DNA from: Marinobacter nauticus
Lineage (GTDB): Bacteria > Pseudomonadota > Gammaproteobacteria > Pseudomonadales > Oleiphilaceae
Direction: 5' to 3'
Assembly: GCF_003634635.1 (NCBI RefSeq)
Contig: NZ_RBJB01000002.1
Coordinates: 1-64,000 of the forward strand
Length of the DNA stretch: 64,000 nt
The notes beneath the pieces are model-generated. The model was not told the DNA's origin, ran no database searches, and saw only the letters and a list, made by a program, of their open reading frames with translations. The translations under genes and the position numbers were made by a program. Below are positions 55,112 to 64,000 of this stretch, piece by piece. Numbering within the stretch: the first letter of the stretch is position 1; the number at the start of each line of letters is the position of its first letter.

Positions 55112-55701
55112 CGGATACCTGAGGAGAACTGGAAGGCATTGGCGCTGGTGTCCGTGTCTTCAAACAGCTTGCCGCCCTCGAAAACCAGGTAGGTGTTATC
55201 CATCAGTTCCAGGTCCAGGCCGGCCAGCCAGCTGAAGCTGAAGCTGGTGCTCGGGTAATCGCCCTCGATATCCCGAAACTGGGCATTGGCGTCGGCATCC
55301 CGGTTGTCGAGGGTTGCCTCCCCGCTGACATGGGTAAAGCCAGCCTGGGCATAGACATTGCCAAGCTCACCGATGGGGTAGTGCAGGCCCATGTACCAGC
55401 TGCCGAAGTAGTCGACGGCCAGGCTCAGGTCGCCACGGGAAATCTCGGCGTCTGCCAAGCCGCCCCCCAGCCTCACCTCTGCATGAATCAGGTCGCTCAG
55501 GTGGCCGCCAATCACCAGTGTCGCTGCCTGGCCCCAGCCATCCTCGTCGGATTGCCCGATGGAGCGGTGTTCAATGGCTGTCGCCAACAGTCCGACATAG
55601 TGTTTATCGGAGCGAGGGGTCTCCTGGCCAAAGGCGGCGCAAGAAAACAGGCCAAGCGCTATCAGGCTGGATGTGAGGAAACGGGGTGTGACCTTGTTCA
55701 T
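55099..55701 (-). CDS. Outer membrane beta-barrel protein
   Basis: 200 aa from ATG 55701. Signal peptide about 1-25. Mature part has alternating hydrophobic strands and ends in 'SSGIRYEF', the C-terminal Phe used by the BAM machinery. About eight strands, similar in size to OmpX/OmpA-type barrels of the 'outer membrane beta-barrel protein' group. Function unknown. Confidence 0.85.
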   Translation of the reverse strand: MNKVTPRFLTSSLIALGLFSCAAFGQETPRSDKHYVGLLATAIEHRSIGQSDEDGWGQAATLVIGGHLSDLIHAEVRLGGGLADAEISRGDLSLAVDYFGSWYMGLHYPIGELGNVYAQAGFTHVSGEATLDNRDADANAQFRDIEGDYPSTSFSFSWLAGLDLELMDNTYLVFEGGKLFEDTDTSANAFQFSSGIRYEF

Positions 55702-55808
55702 TATTATCAGGCTTCCTGTCAGTAACGGTACTGACGCCCGATTCTGCCTTGTGTAACGCAATGTTACGCGGACTCATGTCACAGTTCCCCGTGATCAGGC
55801 GCCGGACC

Positions 55809-56291
55809 TCAATCCTCCAGGTAGCCTTCCTCACGGGCCAGCAACAGCAGGGAATATACGCCGTTTTCCGGCAGCTGCGGTTCAAGCCCTTCATCAAAGA
55901 GCAACTGCCGGCGGCGGTCTTCCAGTGCTTCGCTGTTCAGGCCGGTAATCAGCTCGGAAATGGGGGCGATTTCAAACGGGGCCTCCTGGCGAACGGCACT
56001 GAAGATCAGGTCTATCAGGATTTCGTCCGGATCCAGTCCATCCACGTATACGGTCTGGTCCGGCAGATCCTCGTGTAGCTCCCTGGCCAGTTCCAGCAGG
56101 GGTACCCCCTGTTCTTCCAGATACAGCAGGTCTACATCGCCCAGGTCGCCATCTTCGGGCAACCAGGCATCCTCCGGTGCAATTACCACGGTTTTCATCT
56201 GGCCGTCTGCAAGGGACCAGGCGATGGCCGTGGGAAACAGGGCGTCGTCGGTCTGGCAGTATTCGATATCCAGAAAGCGGGGTAGTGACAC
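55809..56291 (-). CDS. Hypothetical protein, acidic, 160 aa
   Basis: GTG start at 56291 after GGAG (seven bases), giving 'MSLPRFLDIEYCQTDDALFP'. Very acidic and leucine-rich. The N-terminal 'DIEYC' strand and the alternation of strands and helices may be an exonuclease-like (RNase H) fold without full catalytic set; this is a weak guess. Longer frame upstream overlaps apeB antisense and is not expected to be translated. Confidence 0.65.
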   Translation of the reverse strand: MSLPRFLDIEYCQTDDALFPTAIAWSLADGQMKTVVIAPEDAWLPEDGDLGDVDLLYLEEQGVPLLELARELHEDLPDQTVYVDGLDPDEILIDLIFSAVRQEAPFEIAPISELITGLNSEALEDRRRQLLFDEGLEPQLPENGVYSLLLLAREEGYLED

Positions 56292-56405
56292 AGTGAACTC
56301 CGGAATCTTCGGTGAGTGCTTATGGCGGTGCGCAGCGTACCCGGTAGGAGCCGGCGCGGCTTCATGCCATACTGTAGCCGCCATTATCATGCAATCAGGA
56401 AGATC

Positions 56406-57695
56406 ATGGAACACACTGAATTCAATAAAGACTTGATTGAGTTTTTGAATGCCTCGCCGACTCCGTGGCATGCGGTCAATACCATGAAAACGCGTCTTGA
56501 AGCAGCGGGATTTCAACCGCTGGACGAGCGCGAAGAATGGTCGTTGCAGCCAGGGCAGGGCTACTACGTAACCCGTAATGGCTCGTCTATTGTTGCCTTT
56601 CGTACCGGCACCAAGGATGTGGTCAGTTCCGGCATCCGGATGGTGGGAGCCCATACCGACAGCCCCTGCCTGAAGGTCAAACCGAACCCTGAGATTCGCC
56701 GCAAGGGCTTTTTCCAGTTGGGTGTGGAAGTGTATGGGGGCGTATTGCTGAACCCCTGGTTTGACCGGGATCTTTCTTTGGCCGGCCGTGTGACGGTATT
56801 GGACGACAACGGCAAAGTACGGGACACCCTGGTGAATTTCCGCAAGCCAGTGGCGATCATTCCGAGCCTGGCCATCCATCTGGACCGGGAGGCGAACAGC
56901 AGTCGCACCGTTAATGCCCAGACTGATCTTCCGCCGGTGGTTATGCAGGTGCCGGAAACCGATACCACCACCTTTGCCGAGTTGCTGAAACAGCAGATTG
57001 CCAAAGAATCCGGGCTGCAGACCAGCAAGATTCTGGGCTATGAACTGAGTTTTTACGATGCACAGGGTGCAGCTCTGGTGGGGCTGCGTGAAGAGTTCCT
57101 GGCCTCCGCACGGCTCGATAATCTGCTCAGTTGTTATATCGGCCTGCAGGCCCTGCTGGAAACCTCTGGTGACGAGCCGGCACTACTGGTCTGCAATGAC
57201 CATGAGGAAGTGGGCAGTATGTCCGCCGAAGGTGCCCAGGGGCCGTTTCTCACGGCGGTGCTGGACCGCTGGTGTGGCGCCGGGAAAAGCCGTGCCATTG
57301 CTCGTTCCATGATGATTTCTGCGGATAACGCCCACGGTATTCATCCAAACTACGCAGACCGACATGATGAGAATCATGGGCCATTGTTGAATCAGGGGCC
57401 GGTCATCAAGGTAAACCACAATCAGCGTTACGCCACCAACAGTCGTTCCGCCGCCCTCTATCGCCACATCAGCGATGAACTGGGGTTGCCGCACCAGACA
57501 TTTGTGGTGCGCAGTGACATGGGGTGTGGCAGCACGATCGGGCCGTTGACCGCGGGAAATCTTGGCGTGACCACGCTGGATATCGGCGTACCCCAGTTTG
57601 CCATGCACTCGATTCGTGAAATGATCGGTACACGGGATGGTTATACGCTGTTCCAGGTGTTGCGGGAGTTCATGCAGCGGGCCGAGGTTTTCTGA
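56406..57695 (+). CDS. apeB: M18 aspartyl aminopeptidase-family protein
   Basis: 429 aa from ATG 56406. Family boxes: '[14 protein letters not shown]' (metal His/Asp), '[10 protein letters not shown]' (catalytic Glu), '[14 protein letters not shown]' and a C-terminal '[12 protein letters not shown]' with metal His. Zinc aminopeptidase removing acidic N-terminal residues; forms large tetrahedral oligomers. Cytoplasmic. Confidence 0.95.
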   Translation: MEHTEFNKDLIEFLNASPTPWHAVNTMKTRLEAAGFQPLDEREEWSLQPGQGYYVTRNGSSIVAFRTGTKDVVSSGIRMVGAHTDSPCLKVKPNPEIRRKGFFQLGVEVYGGVLLNPWFDRDLSLAGRVTVLDDNGKVRDTLVNFRKPVAIIPSLAIHLDREANSSRTVNAQTDLPPVVMQVPETDTTTFAELLKQQIAKESGLQTSKILGYELSFYDAQGAALVGLREEFLASARLDNLLSCYIGLQALLETSGDEPALLVCNDHEEVGSMSAEGAQGPFLTAVLDRWCGAGKSRAIARSMMISADNAHGIHPNYADRHDENHGPLLNQGPVIKVNHNQRYATNSRSAALYRHISDELGLPHQTFVVRSDMGCGSTIGPLTAGNLGVTTLDIGVPQFAMHSIREMIGTRDGYTLFQVLREFMQRAEVF

Positions 57696-57706
57696 GGCCC
57701 AAAAGA

Positions 57707-57737
57707 AAAGGCCGCTGATATCTGATCAGCGGCCTTT
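57707..57737 (-). terminator. Terminator between apeB and the second tRNA-Asn gene
   Basis: Stem AAAGGCCGCTGAT...ATCAGCGGCCTTT with T on the minus strand side; can serve both convergent transcripts. Confidence 0.85.
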
Positions 57738-57746
57738 CGGAATAAG

Positions 57747-57822
57747 TGGCTCCCCGAGCTGGGCTCGAACCAGCGACAAACGGATTAACAGTCCGTTGCT
57801 CTACCAACTGAGCTATCGGGGA
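57747..57822 (-). tRNA. tRNA-Asn (GTT), copy 2
   Basis: Same 76-nt sequence as 43226-43301, including CCA. The flanking sequences differ beyond a few bases. Confidence 0.97.
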
Positions 57823-57842
57823 ACAGCATCAATGTGGCGCGC

Positions 57843-57871
57843 ATATTAAGTACTTTAATCAGGTTCGTCAA
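57843..57871 (-). promoter_or_regulatory. Promoter of tRNA-Asn copy 2
   Basis: Minus strand: -35 TTGACG (57866-57871), 17-bp spacer, -10 TAATAT (57843-57848), discriminator GCGCGCC. It has the same elements as copy 1 and overlaps the leader of the divergent yheT gene. Confidence 0.85.
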
Positions 57872-57880
57872 CCCCCTGAA

Positions 57881-58861
57881 ATGAAAGGTCAAAATTTGCA
57901 CAGAGCTAAGCTTGAACCCTATCGTCCGCCGGTGTGGTTGCGTAATGGCCACGTCCAGTCGGTATGGCCGACCCTGTTCCGGAAAGTGACCCTGCCGGAA
58001 CCGGAAACCGACATACTGGCCACCGACGATGACGACGAACTGCATCTGGACTGGTATCGCCAGGGCAGTGACCGGCTGGCGGTGATATCCCATGGGCTGG
58101 AAGGCCACAGCCGTAGGCCCTACGTGCTGGGTCTGGCCAGAGCATTGATGGCCGACGGCTGGGATGTGCTGGCATGGAACTTTCGGTCCTGCGGCGGGGT
58201 GATGAACCAACAGCCGCGCTTCTATCACAGTGGCGCCACTTCGGATCTGCATGCCGTCGTCAGTCACGCGCTGGGGCGGCGGTATCAGAACCTCTTCCTG
58301 TCAGGTTTCAGTATGGGTGGGAATCTCACGCTGCTGTACCTGGGTGAGCAGGGGGAGCATGTGGACAGCCGTATCAGTGGTGCGGTGGCCTACTCGGTGC
58401 CTCTGGACCTGGCGGGCAGCGCGGACGTGCTGGCGCGACCCAGCCGGCGTATTTACATGCAACGGTTTTTGACGGATCTGCACGTCAAGATGCGGGAAAA
58501 AGCGGACAGATTCCCTGATCTGATCGATGTCACGGGTTTCGAGGAAATCCGAAGTTTTCACGAATTCGATAATCGCTATACGGCACCACTGCATGGATTC
58601 CAGGACGCGGCCGACTATTGGGCCCGGTGTTCTGCTCTGTTCCGGTTGAGTGATATCCGGGTGCCAGCTCTGGTAGTGAATGCAGCAGATGACCCGTTCC
58701 TTTCGGCCCGCTGTTTTCCGGACAGTCGCCGGGTATTGGGACATCACGTCCAGATGGAAATCCCGAAGTGGGGTGGGCATGTGGGGTTTGTCCAACATGC
58801 CCGGGACGGTTACTACTGGTCTGAACGCCGAGCTTTAGGGTTTGTCCGGCAGGTAATCTGA
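57881..58861 (+). CDS. yheT: YheT-family alpha/beta hydrolase
   Basis: 326 aa. 'WLRNGHVQSVWPTLFR' and 'VISHGLEGHSRRPY' (oxyanion region), nucleophile Ser in 'LSGFSMGGNLTL', acidic residue in 'VVNAADDPFLS', and His in 'WGGHVGFVQ'. Probably an esterase; YheT substrate is not known. Confidence 0.92.
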   Translation: MKGQNLHRAKLEPYRPPVWLRNGHVQSVWPTLFRKVTLPEPETDILATDDDDELHLDWYRQGSDRLAVISHGLEGHSRRPYVLGLARALMADGWDVLAWNFRSCGGVMNQQPRFYHSGATSDLHAVVSHALGRRYQNLFLSGFSMGGNLTLLYLGEQGEHVDSRISGAVAYSVPLDLAGSADVLARPSRRIYMQRFLTDLHVKMREKADRFPDLIDVTGFEEIRSFHEFDNRYTAPLHGFQDAADYWARCSALFRLSDIRVPALVVNAADDPFLSARCFPDSRRVLGHHVQMEIPKWGGHVGFVQHARDGYYWSERRALGFVRQVI

Positions 58862-58865
58862 GTCG

Positions 58866-59507
58866 TCAGCTGCTGGCCTGTTTGTTCAGCAGCGGTTCCA
58901 GCTTTGGCCAGATGTTATCCAGCAGCCGGGGTTGTGCCTCTTCCGTCGGATGAATGCCGTCACCTTGCATCAAGCCGTCCTGATCGTAAATGCCGTCCAG
59001 AAAGAAGGGAACCAGGGGCGTATTGTATCGGTCTGAAAGAGTCGGAAAGATATCGGCGAACATAGTGGTGTAGCGCTGGCCGTAGTTTGGCGGGATCTGC
59101 ATGCCCACCAGCAAAGGTGTGGCGCCGATCTCGCGTACCTGCTCGATCATATTGGCCAGATTGGATTCAATCACATTGGGTGGGAACCCCCGCAGGCCGT
59201 CATTGCCGCCGAGCTCAATGATTACAATCGTGGGATCGTGGGTTTCCAGCAGGCCTGGCAGGCGCCGCAGGCCACCGTCGGTGGTTTCGCCGCCAATACT
59301 GGCATTCACCACGGTCCAGTTCAGTTCCTGGCTGTCGATGCGGTCCCTCAGCAGCTCCACCCACGCGGTTTCCGAGGGTACGCCGTGGGCGGCGCTCAGG
59401 CTGTCACCCACCACCAGCACTGTGTTCTGGCTGGCCAGCGCAGGCAAGGTGAGCAAGAGCAGAGCCGAGAGTACGATTGATCTGACGTACAGCGATATCG
59501 TATGCAT
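58866..59507 (-). CDS. tesA: Periplasmic GDSL esterase / acyl-CoA thioesterase I
   Basis: 213 aa. Signal peptide about 1-26. SGNH blocks: 'VVGDSLSAAHG' (Ser), 'NASIGGETTDGG' (Gly), 'ELGGNDGLRG' (Asn), 'DGIHPTEEAQ' (Asp/His). Hydrolyses thioesters and esters in the periplasm. Divergent from ybbA, the usual arrangement in proteobacteria. Confidence 0.95.
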   Translation of the reverse strand: MHTISLYVRSIVLSALLLLTLPALASQNTVLVVGDSLSAAHGVPSETAWVELLRDRIDSQELNWTVVNASIGGETTDGGLRRLPGLLETHDPTIVIIELGGNDGLRGFPPNVIESNLANMIEQVREIGATPLLVGMQIPPNYGQRYTTMFADIFPTLSDRYNTPLVPFFLDGIYDQDGLMQGDGIHPTEEAQPRLLDNIWPKLEPLLNKQASS

Positions 59508-59559
59508 AGTAAATTCATATACCCTTTACAGATTCAACGATACAGACAATGGAGTTACC

Positions 59560-60288
59560 GTGAACCAGATGACGGATCTCAGTAATACCGATAGCAACCT
59601 TATGTTGCGGGTGACTGATCTGACCCATCGGGTCAGCCTGGAAACCGATACGCTCACGATCTTGCAGGGGGTCAGTCTGGAAATCAATCGGGGAGAGTCC
59701 GTAGCCATCGTTGGTCGCTCCGGTTCCGGCAAAACGACTTTGCTTGGCTTGCTTGCGGGCCTGGATACACCCACGGAAGGCACCGTTGAACTGGATGGTG
59801 CGGTCATCAGCAAGCTGAGTGAAGATGAGCGTGCCAAACTGCGGGCCCGTCGGGTCGGATTTGTGTTCCAGTCGTTCCAGTTGCTGCCGGCATTAACCGC
59901 GCTTGAAAATGTCATGCTGCCGCTGGAACTGGGCGGCACGGAGGCACCGGAGCAGCGGGCCAGAGAATTGCTTGATCGGGTAGGTTTGGGGGAACGGCTG
60001 AACCATACCCCTCGTCAGTTGTCCGGTGGCGAGCAGCAGCGCGTCGCGATTGCGCGGGCCTTTGCTTCCGACCCCGCCATTCTGTTTGCGGATGAGCCGA
60101 CGGGCAATCTGGACAACCGAACCGGACAGGCGGTATCTGACCTTCTGATGGACCTGAACCGGGAGCAGGGCACCACACTGGTAATGGTTACCCATGATGA
60201 ACACCTTGCAGAACGTTGCGGCCGGCAGCTGCACATCGAGGCGGGAGTGCTGACTGAGCCGGATCTGGCCGGGGAGCCGGCACACTGA
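59560..60288 (+). CDS. ybbA: ABC transporter ATPase YbbA
   Basis: 242 aa from GTG 59560, after GGAG (five bases). Walker A 'VGRSGSGKTTLL', Q-loop 'FVFQSFQLLPALTALEN', signature '[14 protein letters not shown]', Walker B 'ILFADEP'. LolD/MacB type. Its stop overlaps the permease start (TGATG). Partner of the FtsX-like permease and linked to TesA; proposed to move lipids or esters. Confidence 0.95.
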   Translation: MNQMTDLSNTDSNLMLRVTDLTHRVSLETDTLTILQGVSLEINRGESVAIVGRSGSGKTTLLGLLAGLDTPTEGTVELDGAVISKLSEDERAKLRARRVGFVFQSFQLLPALTALENVMLPLELGGTEAPEQRARELLDRVGLGERLNHTPRQLSGGEQQRVAIARAFASDPAILFADEPTGNLDNRTGQAVSDLLMDLNREQGTTLVMVTHDEHLAERCGRQLHIEAGVLTEPDLAGEPAH

Positions 60289-62774
60289 TGAGAGCCTCCA
60301 ACAAACTCATGTCCGTGAGCCGAGACTGGCGAGAGCGCGATGTTCGTGTGGTGCTGGTTGCGCTGATTATTGCTGTTGCCACCGTAGCCACGATTGCGCT
60401 GTTCGCCAGCCAGTTGCAGCGTACCCTGGTATCGTCTGCCAGCTCCTTTCTGGCGGCAGACCGGCAACTGGAAGCCGAGAACGGCCGTCCGATCCCACCG
60501 GAATGGTTGGAGAATGCCCAGTCCCGAGGCCTCGAAACCGGGCGCATGGTGGAGTTCTCCACCATGGTCTTCGGCGAAAGCGGGTTTCAGCTGGTCTCGG
60601 TCAAAGCCGTGAGCGATGAATATCCGTTGCGCGGCGAAATCGAGATCCAGTCCGGTGCTGCAGAGCCGAGACAGATTGTCAGTCAGGGCCCCGGCCCCGG
60701 CCAGGTGTGGGTGAATCCACGGTTGCTGCGTCTGCTCGAACTGGACATCGGCGATACTCTGGAAGTCGGCAATCTTAAACTGGAAATCACCCGCTTATTA
60801 ATCCGCGAGCCGGACGGCGGCTTCCGGCTGTCATCACTGGCGCCACGGGTGATGATGCATGTGGACGATGTTGCCGGCACCGGTGTGGTCCAGGAAGGTA
60901 GCCGCGTGGAATATGTCTACCTGTTTGCCGGCGCCGAAGGTGTGCTTGAAGACTATTACCAGTGGCTGGAACCACAGCTGGAGCCCAGTCACGAGTGGGA
61001 AGGGGTCAGAGACGGTGAAACCTTCTCGCGCTCCCTGGAGCGGGCCGAACGCTTCCTGCTGCTGGGTGGCAGTCTTGCGGTGTTGCTGGCGGCGGTAGCC
61101 GTGGCGGTGGCCAGCCGGCAATACGCTCTGTCTCAGAGGGACACGGTGGCATTGCTGAAAACCCTTGGATTATCCAGCCGGGGCATTGGTGAGCTCTACC
61201 TGCGCCGCCTCACTCTGTGGGGTGTTGTTGGCGTGTTGGGTGGTCTGGCAGTGGCGTTACCATTGTTCTGGCTGTTGGTGCGTTTGCTGAGCGACCTGCT
61301 GGAACGGCCCGTTGATTTCTACCTGGATCCTTCCGCGTTAACGCCCTCCCTGTTAACGGCACTGGTTTCTCTATTCGCATTTGCCTATCCGCCCATTCGC
61401 CGCCTGCGTAATGTTCCCGCCATGCGGGTATTACGCTCCCAGCCCGGCGAAACCGGCCGGGAAGCCATTCCGGATATCCTGCTGGCGGTGGTCGCCGTGT
61501 TTGGGTTGGTGTGGATGTACGCCGGCGAGCTGATGCTGGTGGCCGCACTTTTGGGCGGGCTGGTACTGCTGCTGGGTGTGCTCGGTCTGCTGGGGTGGGG
61601 CATGGTCGCCCTCTTGCGCAGAGTGAAGGGTGGCGGCAACTCCTGGCGCCTGGCCCTGGTGGGCTTATATCGGCACCGACGTGCCAGCATGGCGCAGATG
61701 GCGGTTTTTGCCATGACGCTTATGCTGGCTGCTACGCTGGTGTTGGTGCGTTCCTCCCTGCTGGACGACTGGCAGGCCCAGCTGCCGGACGACGCGCCAA
61801 ACCATTTCCTGATCAATATTGCCCCGGATGCGGTGGATGATGTTGAGGAATTCTGGGCCACTCGCGGCGCGCCCCTGGAGACGCTTTATCCGATGGTTCG
61901 CGGTCGCCTGACCGAACTGAATGGCGAGCCGGTGAAAGAAGCGGTCAGCAAGGATGAGCGGGTTGGTGCGCTGAACCGGGAGCTGAATCTGACATGGATG
62001 CCGGAGCTGCCGGAAGACAACCGGATTGTGGATGGCCAGTGGTTCGGGCCGGGCGAAACCGAGGGGGTTTCGGTAGAAGCTGAGCTGGCGGAGAAACTCG
62101 GTTTGCAGCTGGGTGATCGGCTGACCTTCACCATCGGCTCCAGCAAGGTGACCGAGCCGGTAACGAGTATTCGTACTGTGCAGTGGGACAGCATGAAACC
62201 CAATTTCTACATGGCCTTCCCGCCCGACGGCGGTCTGACTGACATGCCCGCCACCTGGATTACCGCGTTCTATCTGAACCCGGACAATAAACTGGCTCTG
62301 AACGACTTCTCGCGCCAGTTCCCGACGGTCTCGGTGCTGGAGATAGACCATATCATTGATCGCATCCAGCAGATTGTGCAGCAGGTAACTCAGGCCATTG
62401 AGGCAATCCTGGCGCTGATTCTCGCGGCCGCTCTTGTGGTGATGGCAGCGGTTGTCAGTGCCACCCTGCGGGATCGTCAGAGGGAAGGGGCGTTGCTGCG
62501 AACCCTGGGCGGCCAGCAGTCGTTGTTGGCACGCAGTACTATGCTGGAATTCGCACTGTTGGGATTCTTTGCCGGTACGCTCGGTGTGATTGCGGCAGAA
62601 GGGGCGGTATATGCGCTCCAGGCCGGAATGTTCGAGGGCACTTTCCGCTGGCACTGGCAGGTGATGCTGCCAGTACCACTGATTGCAGCCATTCTGTTGG
62701 CGCTGTTTGGCCGCTGGCAATTACGACCAGTGCTTAGCGTATCGCCGATGCTGCTGCTTCGTCGCCTCGAGTGA
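60288..62774 (+). CDS. ybbP: FtsX-family permease YbbP
   Basis: 828 aa. N-terminal membrane segment (about 22-42), periplasmic domain, helices about 255-390, a central pair (about 400-450), then a second periplasmic domain and three C-terminal helices (about 695-810). The frame overlaps ybbA by one base. Exports an unknown substrate with YbbA. Confidence 0.95.
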   Translation: MRASNKLMSVSRDWRERDVRVVLVALIIAVATVATIALFASQLQRTLVSSASSFLAADRQLEAENGRPIPPEWLENAQSRGLETGRMVEFSTMVFGESGFQLVSVKAVSDEYPLRGEIEIQSGAAEPRQIVSQGPGPGQVWVNPRLLRLLELDIGDTLEVGNLKLEITRLLIREPDGGFRLSSLAPRVMMHVDDVAGTGVVQEGSRVEYVYLFAGAEGVLEDYYQWLEPQLEPSHEWEGVRDGETFSRSLERAERFLLLGGSLAVLLAAVAVAVASRQYALSQRDTVALLKTLGLSSRGIGELYLRRLTLWGVVGVLGGLAVALPLFWLLVRLLSDLLERPVDFYLDPSALTPSLLTALVSLFAFAYPPIRRLRNVPAMRVLRSQPGETGREAIPDILLAVVAVFGLVWMYAGELMLVAALLGGLVLLLGVLGLLGWGMVALLRRVKGGGNSWRLALVGLYRHRRASMAQMAVFAMTLMLAATLVLVRSSLLDDWQAQLPDDAPNHFLINIAPDAVDDVEEFWATRGAPLETLYPMVRGRLTELNGEPVKEAVSKDERVGALNRELNLTWMPELPEDNRIVDGQWFGPGETEGVSVEAELAEKLGLQLGDRLTFTIGSSKVTEPVTSIRTVQWDSMKPNFYMAFPPDGGLTDMPATWITAFYLNPDNKLALNDFSRQFPTVSVLEIDHIIDRIQQIVQQVTQAIEAILALILAAALVVMAAVVSATLRDRQREGALLRTLGGQQSLLARSTMLEFALLGFFAGTLGVIAAEGAVYALQAGMFEGTFRWHWQVMLPVPLIAAILLALFGRWQLRPVLSVSPMLLLRRLE

Positions 62775-62781
62775 TCGGGTT

Positions 62782-63552
62782 TTAGCGATAGTTCGAGAGA
62801 ATGGCGTCGAGTTCGCCATTCTCCTGGATATTTGCCAGCTCCTGGTTGAAGGCCTCGGCAAACGCTTTCCAGTCTTTACGCAGCATGATCCGGAAGCCGA
62901 ACTGGCTGATTCCTTCCACAGAAGAGCGAAAGTGCTCGGTCAGTCCTTCGTTCCTGAGAATCCATTGCCCGACCAACCGATCCGCAAGCGCTGCGTGAAA
63001 CTGCTCGCCATGCAGCACAAAGGTGAAAATCTCCCGATCTCTGGAGACGTCAAATCGCTTAATGCGATGATCTTTGAAATAGGGCTCGAGAAAGGGATAG
63101 TAGTATCCCAGTGGCGTGACAATCGTCTTGCCGTAGAGGTCTGCGGGGTGTTTGTATTCAAGCTCAGAGCTCTTCGGGAAGAAGAATACTTCCTCCACGT
63201 GAACGACCGGGTCGGTAAACAGGAACTTCTCCGGCTCTTCCGTCCACTCTATGGCCCTTGGCGTGCCGTCAATGTAGCCGTCGGCAAGCATAGGGTCTAC
63301 CCGTTTTCTGGGGATTTTTACTGGTTCCACCTCGTAGCCCAGGCGGGGGACAATCAGGTTTACCACGTCCCACATAATACCGGAGGGCTTGCTGCCATCA
63401 ACGATCAGATAAGGTGGGTAGCCGTTAGGAGAGATGTTGAAGCGGAACACCCGCTCCTGATTGTCCACTTCGGCAGCGGCATTGCCACTGAAAGTGGTTA
63501 GCAGGCTCAACAGGATCGCGGTAAAGGAGAGCTTGAAAAGGAGTTTCTTCAT
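62782..63552 (-). CDS. Periplasmic substrate-binding protein (SBP family 3)
   Basis: 256 aa. Signal peptide about 1-27. 'FNISPNGYPPYLIVDGSKPSGI' and 'DGTPRAIEWTEE' in the first lobe; ends 'NGELDAILSNY' as in amino-acid-type binding proteins. No permease is next to it, so it may serve as a stand-alone binding or sensing protein. Confidence 0.88.
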   Translation of the reverse strand: MKKLLFKLSFTAILLSLLTTFSGNAAAEVDNQERVFRFNISPNGYPPYLIVDGSKPSGIMWDVVNLIVPRLGYEVEPVKIPRKRVDPMLADGYIDGTPRAIEWTEEPEKFLFTDPVVHVEEVFFFPKSSELEYKHPADLYGKTIVTPLGYYYPFLEPYFKDHRIKRFDVSRDREIFTFVLHGEQFHAALADRLVGQWILRNEGLTEHFRSSVEGISQFGFRIMLRKDWKAFAEAFNQELANIQENGELDAILSNYR

Positions 63553-63684
63553 GGCGGAACTCTGGATAGGACAGGCCCATACGCTGGTTAGATCGATACC
63601 CGGCCAACTCCCTGCCAGAATGCCCGCTAAATATTACCTTCTTACTATTTTATTTCAATCATTGTGAATCTGACTTTAGGCTAA

Positions 63685-63706
63685 CCCCGGCCAGAGAGGG
63701 CCGGGG
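63685..63706 (-). terminator. GC-rich hairpin after the alcohol dehydrogenase
   Basis: CCCCGGCC-AGAGAG-GGCCGGGG. No long T-run. Confidence 0.5.
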
Positions 63707-63726
63707 CGAGATATGCCTCTGAGGTA

Positions 63727-64000
63727 TCAGGCCCAGGCGCGACGAAGCACCGCCATGGCATCTTCGTGGCTCACTTCCCGGGGGTTGAACATGATCGAGC
63801 CGTCGTCCAGGGCCAGCTTGGCAATGCTTTCCAGCTGATTTTCCAGTACTTTGCCGGTTTCTTTCAACGTACGGGGCAGTTCGCAGCGCTTGTAGAGGGC
63901 ATCCCGTAGTTTTCGAATGGCTGAAATACTGGCCTCGGCACGTCGGCTCGCAGGGGTGGCCGAGTAGACGTCCGGACCTTCCAGGTACAGCAGCAACTCG
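63727..64000 (-). CDS. Iron-containing alcohol dehydrogenase, 3' end only
   Basis: About the last 90 residues; the gene continues beyond the right edge. The C-terminal helical domain with 'DGSIMFNPREVSHEDAMAVL' is typical of group III Fe-dependent alcohol dehydrogenases. The metal-binding histidines lie in the missing part. The first Met in the visible part is unlikely to be the real start. Confidence 0.8.
   Translation of the reverse strand, partial: ELLLYLEGPDVYSATPASRRAEASISAIRKLRDALYKRCELPRTLKETGKVLENQLESIAKLALDDGSIMFNPREVSHEDAMAVLRRAWA

Overview
The window looks like a chromosomal segment of a Marinobacter-like marine gammaproteobacterium. The basis is the gene order gyrA-serC-pheA-hisC-tyrA/aroA-cmk-rpsA-ihfB-lapA-lapB-pyrF, the fused TyrA-AroA protein, the GC-rich housekeeping DNA and the overall protein flavour. 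The genus is an inference; no database search was possible.

Region 1 (1-9525) is part of an integron gene-cassette array. About thirteen short, AT-richer, promoterless genes lie on the + strand, each ending in an attC-like recombination site. In most of them the 7-base R'' box is the reverse complement of that cassette's own first bases. The integrase is not in the window and would be expected to the left. Most cassette products are unknown. The recognisable ones are a DUF4279-like protein, a racemase-fold protein without its cysteines, a CPCC zinc-ribbon protein, a DinB-fold protein, a tautomerase-family protein and a GNAT acetyltransferase. One IS1182-like insertion sequence (1156-2984) sits exactly at an attC crossover point and is flanked by GTT.

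Region 2 (9.7-28.2 kb) carries accessory and stress genes: a small lipoprotein; a divergent AraC regulator and NmrA-like reductase; a two-component system followed by a periplasmic MsrA-MsrB fusion; an ABC/HlyD export operon whose ATPase gene has an in-frame TAG; a YghU-type glutathione protein; a LonB-type protease overlapping a universal-stress protein; an FtsH paralogue overlapping a YKOF-like gene; and gamma-glutamyltransferase.

Region 3 (28.3-42.7 kb) is core metabolism. It has purU, then gyrA and the aromatic amino-acid supraoperon (serC, pheA, hisC, tyrA-aroA, cmk, rpsA), then ihfB, lapA-lapB and pyrF. A strong terminator follows rpsA.

Region 4 (42.7-43.3 kb) contains two large hairpin elements in inverted orientation. 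They share a nearly identical 54-bp core but have completely different, perfectly self-complementary arms. A tRNA-Asn gene follows. I consider this pair the most unusual structure in the window.

Region 5 (43.3-64 kb) holds aspC, uvrB, a divergent GNAT-peptidase C39 / RimK-like ligase pair, a cation diffusion facilitator, an AT-rich stretch with several DnaA-box matches before pyrD, rmf, rlmKL, an outer-membrane protein, an M18 aminopeptidase, a second identical tRNA-Asn gene, a YheT hydrolase, tesA with the divergent ybbA-ybbP export operon, a periplasmic solute-binding protein, and the 3' end of an iron-containing alcohol dehydrogenase.
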